Below, piece by piece: positions 58,897-64,000 of a stretch of DNA of 64,000 nt. Below the pieces are notes generated by a model. That model did not search any database. It saw only the letters and a program-made list of their open reading frames with translations, and was not told the DNA's origin. The DNA is from Cervus elaphus. Its lineage: Eukaryota; Chordata; Mammalia; Artiodactyla; Cervidae. The translations under genes and the position numbers were made by a program. How positions within the stretch are numbered: position 1 is the stretch's first letter; the number at the start of each line of letters is the position of its first letter. The stretch spans positions 33,286,001-33,350,000 of the forward strand of contig NC_057838.1 of assembly GCF_910594005.1 (NCBI RefSeq), written 5' to 3'.

Positions 58897-60444
58897 GTGG
58901 GGCAGAATCAGCAGTTATGTTTAAGTTCAGATGTCTGAACTTCCCTGACCCCACCTAGACCTAGAGGTTAGAAAGCCCAGGGCTAAGACCCCAGTGACAC
59001 TAGCCTGTATAGGCCCCAGATGGTGCTCCTCGCCCCGCTCCCCTGAGAGTTCAAGTGCTGGGGTTCAGGAACTGGCCCCCACCTCAGCCCTAAACTGTAA
59101 AAACTCCAGAGAGAAGGAGGTACATGGCTTATTCTTCACCGGACCCCCAGGGTCTGGCCCTGACACACATTCCTGCATGGGTCTGTGGGAGCAGGGCACC
59201 CAAGGCGGTCCCTTCCTTCAGCAGTGGACGTGAGGGTGAAGGGTGCAGCGAGGGCATCTAGAAAGAAGACCTGCCTAGCAGAGTAGGGACAGGTCAGAGT
59301 GGGAGAAGGCAGGTGTGCAAAAAATGACAAACAAGGCAAAATGTAGAAACAGGTCTCTTCAAGATGGGAAAAAACCTTACAGGCATCTCAAGTATTTTAC
59401 AAAGGAGAAAAAAAACACTCAGTGGGGCTGGTCTGTGTTTACACAGCTCGAAGGAGAAGAACATGGCCAGTCCAGATTCTCCCCCTCCCCCATGACCGGA
59501 TCGAGTTCTTTCTCTTCAAACACCCTGGGGGTCTCCTTCATTCACTCACTCCAGGATTTGCCCCGTGAGCATCCCAGATGCCAAGGCTGTGGGACACGAT
59601 GTCTGGAAGAACCACCTGAGCCACTTGGCAGAATGACAGACTCCTGTGCCTGCTTCTGAAGCTTCCAACTCAACATGGCTCTAATCTTAACAGGCTGACT
59701 CCAATCCAGCTTCCCCCGGGGCTTGGAAACCACTGAACTAGATACAGCGAACCTATCACCACTGATGGCTATCTCCGGATCTTGGCCTAAACACCCTGCT
59801 GTTTCCCCACCAGGAAGTCCCGACCTCTGGAGCCTTGAGAGAAGAAAAGCAGCTTCATGCCCTGGTGCCAATGCCTCACACGTCTACGGCTGAGCAGCCG
59901 AGTGGAAAGAGCATTGGACAAGGTATCAGGGCCAGTGCTCAAGCCTCGGCTCTGCCACGTCAACATCCCCGGAACCCAAGGGAAGTGCCCTGACCTCCCT
60001 CCAGAGATGGCAGATCCCAAGGGGAAGAATGAACACCGACCAGATGATCCCAAAGGTTTCTTCCAGATCCAAAAGTTCAGTTTCTACCCAAACTGGTGAG
60101 CATGTGTGTCTGGATAGGGAGCTGGCCGGGCTGTGGGTCTCACGAGAGCACAGGTGTCAGGGAAAAGGAGATCAGAGACCCTGCTCTTTTCCTCAGAGAA
60201 GCCTTCCGACCCCCAGGCTCACAAGGGTCCCCTAGGCACTGCTGTCTGCACTCCACACACTGTGTGACGCTGGTCTCTGTGTGTGTGTGTCCTCGGCGGT
60301 ACTTCCTCCATGAGGCCAGGAACCACAGGAGACACAGCAACACGCTTTTGTTCTGACAGGGTGGCACCCTGGGCCAGCGAGATGCCCAGCACGGAGCAGT
60401 GCCTGCCCGTGTGTGACAGATGGAAGCAAAAGGCACGCCTGCTT

Positions 60445-60612
60445 GCTGCATAGCACAGGGCCATGCTCTGCGATGACCTACAGGCGTGGGATGGGGGTGG
60501 GGAGGTGGGGGACTCCAGAGCGAGGGGACATGTGCATACTTACGGCTCATTCATGCTGTCATACGGCAGAAACCAACACAACATTGTAAAGCAATTATCC
60601 TCCCACTAAAAA
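60445..60612 (+). mobile_element. L1 3' end with 17-bp duplication in EDEM1 intron
   Basis: A 168-base L1 tail (CACAGGGCCATGCTCTGCGA to TTATCCTCCCACTAAAAA) flanked by AAAAGGCACGCCTGCTT at 60428-60444 and AAAAGGCACGCTTGCTT at 60613-60629, one mismatch. It is antisense to EDEM1 and ends 45 bases beyond the donor region of the exon at 60674. Confidence 0.92.
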
Positions 60613-60673
60613 AAAAGGCACGCTTGCTTTCAGCAGAATGAAACGCTCTGGGTGAATCTCACAGCACACGTAC

Positions 60674-60770
60674 CAGATACAGGTATTTACAGGTCTCGCT
60701 GAGGAAGAAGCTCTCCATCCGGTCCTCCTTGGACTTGTCGATGACATGATGCAATGTAGCGTAGCCGCAC
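60674..60770 (-). CDS. EDEM1: EDEM1 internal exon, 97 bp
   Basis: The exon encodes CGYATLHHVIDKSKEDRMES then FFLSETCKYLYL. Its first base completes the split Lys codon of the preceding exon. In GH47 proteins the matching segment (D-x-M-x-S-F-x-L-[AS]-E-T-x-K-Y-x-Y-L-L-F) is one of the most conserved, and its Glu lies near the active-site cleft. Both SFFLSET and KYLYL are intact. The acceptor is CCTAG at 60771-60772 and the donor is GTACGT. The exon ends in phase 0 and runs on to the next exon's LFDE. No lesion is visible. Confidence 0.95.
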
Positions 60771-61624
60771 CTAGGAGACAATCGTCCGGTCAGCCCGCAG
60801 TGCTCCCTCCCACCTGCTCGTTCATTTAAGAGGCAGAAGCAATCTATTAACAGAATAACCAAATGATCAAACACCACAGGGAAAACAAAATAGGGTGAGT
60901 TTAAAGGCTACCTTTTTTTTTGGCCTCAACTAACTGACTGCAAATTCATTAAAAAGTGGTCTGGCAGCCAAATCACCAGGTGAATGGTTGGGAAAGGGCT
61001 ATGAGGGTGGTGGAGAATGTTTACCAAAAGCAAGACAAGACACCAAGAAAAATGTCTGGCAGCAAATTCTAAAGGACTGATTTACATTTCATATCCCAAT
61101 ACTTGTAGACTGACTTCTCATTCGGATGGTCTAAAACAGTATTTTGTAAGAAAATATTTTTATTACTACTAGGTTAAGAAAAGCAGGTCACAAAATTTAG
61201 TTTTTATACATATATACACACATTACAGACATATATAAATGTATAAAAAAGAGTGTAAGACTCTATACTTAAATGCTAATGGTAGTTATCTCTGCATACG
61301 GAGATCACAGTGATAATATTCTACCTCTATATTTTCTATACTCCCTAAACTTTTTAGTATATGTATTATTTGTATAACAGGGAATTAAGTTACTTAAAAA
61401 GAGCCCATAGAGTCTGCTGGAACTCTACAGGAATAAAGGTGAAAAAAATTTTAATTCACACTATAATGGGCAGGTTCTACTACACAAAAAGTAAGGAATC
61501 TCCCTGCAAAATTAACATTAAGGCTCTGTTCTAAAAAGTAAAACACAAAATAGAATATTATTACCCCAGAATGACTCAAAATAAAAGTGGTCAACAGGAA
61601 AAGGAAGGAACTTAGGAAACTAAC

Positions 61625-61698
61625 TTGACTTTTGTGTACTTTTCCAGACTCTGCAGAATGTCCATTCCTACATGGAGGTAGAAGGGATTCTTGGTTGC
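61625..61698 (-). CDS. EDEM1: EDEM1 internal exon, 74 bp
   Basis: A short exon found by continuing the EDEM1 protein from the exon at 63700-63870. The minus strand reads ATKNPFYLHVGMDILQSLEK and then YTKV plus two bases, which the next exon completes to Lys. The acceptor is CTCTAG and the donor GTTAGT, a usable but not consensus donor. It enters in phase 0 and leaves in phase 2. The residues belong to the conserved alpha-helical GH47 barrel, where a helix carrying G-x-x-x-L-x-S-L typically follows the catalytic VES segment. The exon is too short to stand out as an open frame; homology and exact phase fit with both neighbours support it. Confidence 0.93.
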
Positions 61699-62750
61699 CT
61701 AGAGAGAACATGAGAGAATGTGATCCAGCGGGGCCTGGGAGACATGCCATCCATACACACTGCTGCCTGCAGGGCTTTCCCAAGGAGGCGTGGTCACTTT
61801 ACCCTGCAGGGTCTTGAGCGTTAAAGGACTAAGGTGTGCTGTGAATTCTGGTCAAAGTGCACCTCCAACCTGCTTAATGCGAATGTGGGGGTGGGGACGG
61901 CAAGAAGGCCTGCTTCCAGGGCAGATTAACCCCGCCTTTGGCTCTCCTGATCCCCATCACGACAGGCCCGCATCTAAGGACAAATCCAGTTTCTGTATTG
62001 CCTCAGAACTCTTCAGAAATGTCAGCCGCGAGCACAGGGAAACAGGACTTTGCCTCCATTCCACGCACAGTGCTGGGAAGAATTGCCTGGGGACAAGATT
62101 TCTGAAGCATCTGCAGAGGCCTCCACACTCTGTTCTCTAATCGCCCCCAGAACACAGACCTGGGGCTGCTTCCTCTTCTGTCACAGGCTCATAGATGGTT
62201 TTGTGAGGGGAAGAAAAATTCTCTGGGAGGGCAAGACTTTCCTCCCAAAACTAGTTTAAAAGTTGGGGATCATCTACAATCCATTCCCAGTGCCAACCCC
62301 ACAGCAGCAGCAGAAGCAAACGACCACAAAGTCACTGTCTCTGGATTAGGAGAGTGCAGGGAGCGGCTTCAGAGGGCAAGGCGGTAAAGCCGAAGATTTC
62401 TTTGCTTCTAAGAAAATAGCCAATGTGAGGAAGAAGCTGCAAGAGGAAAGACGCAGTGACAGAAGCCAAGAGCCTAAACCCAAGGGCAACAGACCTCAGC
62501 CTAAGGGGAGGCCTCAGGTGGTGCCCGCATGTACCCTCGGAGTGTGAGTGGCCTGACTCGGCCCTGAGTTCAGGGAGGCAGAATCACAGGCTGGCTCCTC
62601 CTGACAGGTTACCTACAGCTCACGAGGTCTCTCTACCTATGAGGTCAATTACCAGCTGCACAGGATTTCTCCCTCTTTTAGAAGCAAATGGCAAGGATTT
62701 GGTGGGTTGTTTTTTTTTTTAATTATTGAAAAAATCTAAACTACAACACT

Positions 62751-62973
62751 GGGAATTCTTCAGTGGTCCAGTGGTTAAGAATCTGCCTTCCAATGCAGGG
62801 GACGCGGGTCTGATCCTGGGTCAGGGAACTAAGACCCCACGTGCCGTGGGGTAACTAAGTCCATGTGCCACAAGCACTGAGCCCACACACTCGGGAGTCC
62901 GTGCTCTGCAACGAGAGAAGCCCACGCGCCACAAGGAAGACCCAGTGCAGTCAAAATGAAAAAAAATAAAAAT
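62751..62973 (+). mobile_element. CHR-type SINE with 13-bp duplication in EDEM1 intron
   Basis: AAACTACAACACT (62738-62750) and AAACTACAGCACT (62974-62986) flank GGGAATTCTTCAGTGGTCCA ... ATGAAAAAAAATAAAAAT. Antisense to EDEM1. Confidence 0.93.
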
Positions 62974-63699
62974 AAACTACAGCACTAATCCTGCTAGCAG
63001 AGCTCATAAAATCTCCTTGCAAGGGCCTGCCCACTACACATGTCATTATACGGCTGCTGAACGGCCAGCTTCTCAGAAAGTGAGCAGCTCTGGGGCTATA
63101 TTTGCGAATGGCTGGCAGCTCCTGGTGTGTATATATGCATGGCGTGCACAGAGGTATAAATATCTGCCTTAAACTGTGGAGGAAAAGAGTCTTCACAGTT
63201 AAAGTGACATTTCCTCTGGCATTCAAGTAATTTCACAAAAGAGAAGACTATTTTTTTTTAAAGGATTAAACAAAAATAGGTATTCAGATGAACCCCAGGT
63301 GATTCCCTTGCCAGCTAAGAAAAAGACTTTGTTCATCTGAATAATTTACACAGCCCAGGGTTCCACAGTGCATGAGGACAGAACTGCGTCCCCCCAGGAG
63401 AGTTTTTTGGTCCAATATATTTGGAGAATCACTGTGAGTGCCAAATCTGCCTCTTGACTGTTTTAAGGATGGGAAAAACAAGTCCTGGAGTGAAGCCATG
63501 AGCCAGCTTTGCAGAAGGTGGGTCACACGTGTGCGTGACCGCAGACGCCTTCCCTGTCCTGTGGAACCACAGCTGACGCTCCGTGCTCACCAGGCTCTGG
63601 GCTGGCGGTCACCCCAACAGTCACTGTGAAGGAACTTGGCTCTCCACCTGACAGCAAGCACTCCCTGGGAACCGACTGCCCCGGTCCTCCCGGCAGTAC

Positions 63700-63870
63700 C
63701 TGGTAGAGGAGGTACGTGGACTCCACCAGCTCGGGCCTCAGCGGGTAGAAGAGCACGTCGGGGGCCTGCAGCTGCCAGTTGTACCTCTCGGGGAGGGCCC
63801 CATAGCGCTTCCAGATGGCGTAGTAGAAGGCATGCAGGCAGATGGCGTCTTCCACGTCCCCTATCAGAAC
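63700..63870 (-). CDS. EDEM1: EDEM1 internal exon (GH47 domain, first of five exons in window)
   Basis: This exon encodes 57 residues, from [20 protein letters not shown] to the end [15 protein letters not shown]1 is an ER-resident, membrane-associated or luminal GH47 family protein. It recognises and helps trim mannose from misfolded glycoproteins and passes them to ER-associated degradation. The segment RPELVES is the conserved GH47 acidic motif. If human numbering applies (657 residues, from memory), its first Glu corresponds to E493, one of the three GH47 catalytic-site acids. The exon is preceded on the minus strand by a pyrimidine-rich tract ending CAG at 63871-63873 and followed by a GTACTG donor at 63699. 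It begins and ends in phase 0. The adjoining reading frame runs into intron on both sides, so the exon limits rest on splice sites and homology. Upstream exons with the other catalytic acids are off the window. Confidence 0.95.
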
Positions 63871-64000
63871 CTGCGGGAGAGACGCGGGTCCCCAGGCTAG
63901 GATGGGGCTCTCACAGTGGCAGAACAGCACACACGGGCCCTGGGCTCCCCCTCCACCCACTGGCTATCTGATCCACACACATAGCCGGACACAGACCCAA
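63871..64000 (-). other. EDEM1: EDEM1 intron, cut by window end
   Basis: Intron upstream of the exon at 63700-63870. The acceptor has a pyrimidine-rich run ending CCCGCAG. The donor is beyond the window. Confidence 0.8.

Larger units (their letters stand above)
58560..60673 (-). other. EDEM1: EDEM1 intron with Bov-tA SINE and L1 3' end
   Basis: Bounded by GTACGT and CACTAG. It contains a minus-strand Bov-tA SINE at 58678-58896 and a plus-strand L1 3' end at 60445-60612 with its own duplication. A MIR-like stretch lies near 59890-59990. The remainder is unique. Confidence 0.8.
60771..63699 (-). other. EDEM1: two EDEM1 introns flanking the 74-bp exon
   Basis: The introns are 60771-61624 (GTTAGT donor, CCTAG acceptor) and 61699-63699 (GTACTG donor, CTCTAG acceptor). 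The first is AT-rich without a recognised repeat. The second carries a full CHR SINE at 62751-62973 and is otherwise unique. No further exon is needed, because codon phases on both sides match exactly. Confidence 0.8.

Noticed and set aside
1..64000. CRISPR array, bacterial operon, plasmid or phage-like system
   Set aside because: Intron-containing gene, SINE/LINE content and the absence of dense coding show ordinary ruminant nuclear DNA.

Overview
This is a ruminant (bovid or other pecoran) nuclear genomic window. It contains BovB (RTE) LINE sequence, many tRNA-derived Bov-tA/Bov-A SINEs, CHR-type SINEs typical of cetartiodactyls, and a full-length L1 of the kind found in cattle and sheep. 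The exact species cannot be read from the sequence. Nothing bacterial, organellar or exogenous is present.

The only host protein-coding gene I can support lies at the right end on the minus strand. It is the 3' half of EDEM1 (ER degradation-enhancing alpha-mannosidase-like protein 1). Five exons (63700-63870, 61625-61698, 60674-60770, 58356-58559, 56142-56231) join in frame through canonical AG/GT splice sites. They encode the last 211 residues of the protein, including the end of the GH47 mannosidase-like domain. A long 3'UTR follows, probably ending near 52355. The upstream exons and promoter lie beyond position 64000.

Positions 1 to about 52300 are intergenic DNA downstream of EDEM1 and are rich in mobile elements. 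Position 1-669 is a piece of young L1 ORF2 that stops abruptly. Position 7254-14728 is a full-length L1 flanked by a perfect 15-bp target-site duplication. It has a CpG-rich 5'UTR with a YY1-type start, an intact ORF1, and an ORF2 broken by one in-frame TAG and one 1-base deletion. Position 29962-31552 is a BovB insertion whose 5' part is inverted (twin-priming geometry), with its own duplication. Position 18251-18475 is a short polyadenylated copy of an unidentified mRNA 3' end, inserted inside a CHR SINE. The remainder is older L1 3' ends in both orientations, SINEs, MIR/L2-type ancient repeats, two LTR-like elements, small DNA transposons, and stretches of unique sequence without recognisable genes.

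The parts of the window relate mainly through retrotransposition. L1 supplies the machinery whose signatures (TT/AAAA target, poly-A tail, 10-17 bp duplications) appear around the SINEs and the mRNA copy. EDEM1 carries SINE and L1 insertions in its introns, but its reading frame is undisturbed. I found no evidence of a new multi-gene system. The observations worth following are the near-intact L1, the inverted elements, the nested mRNA copy and the EDEM1 3'UTR signals.
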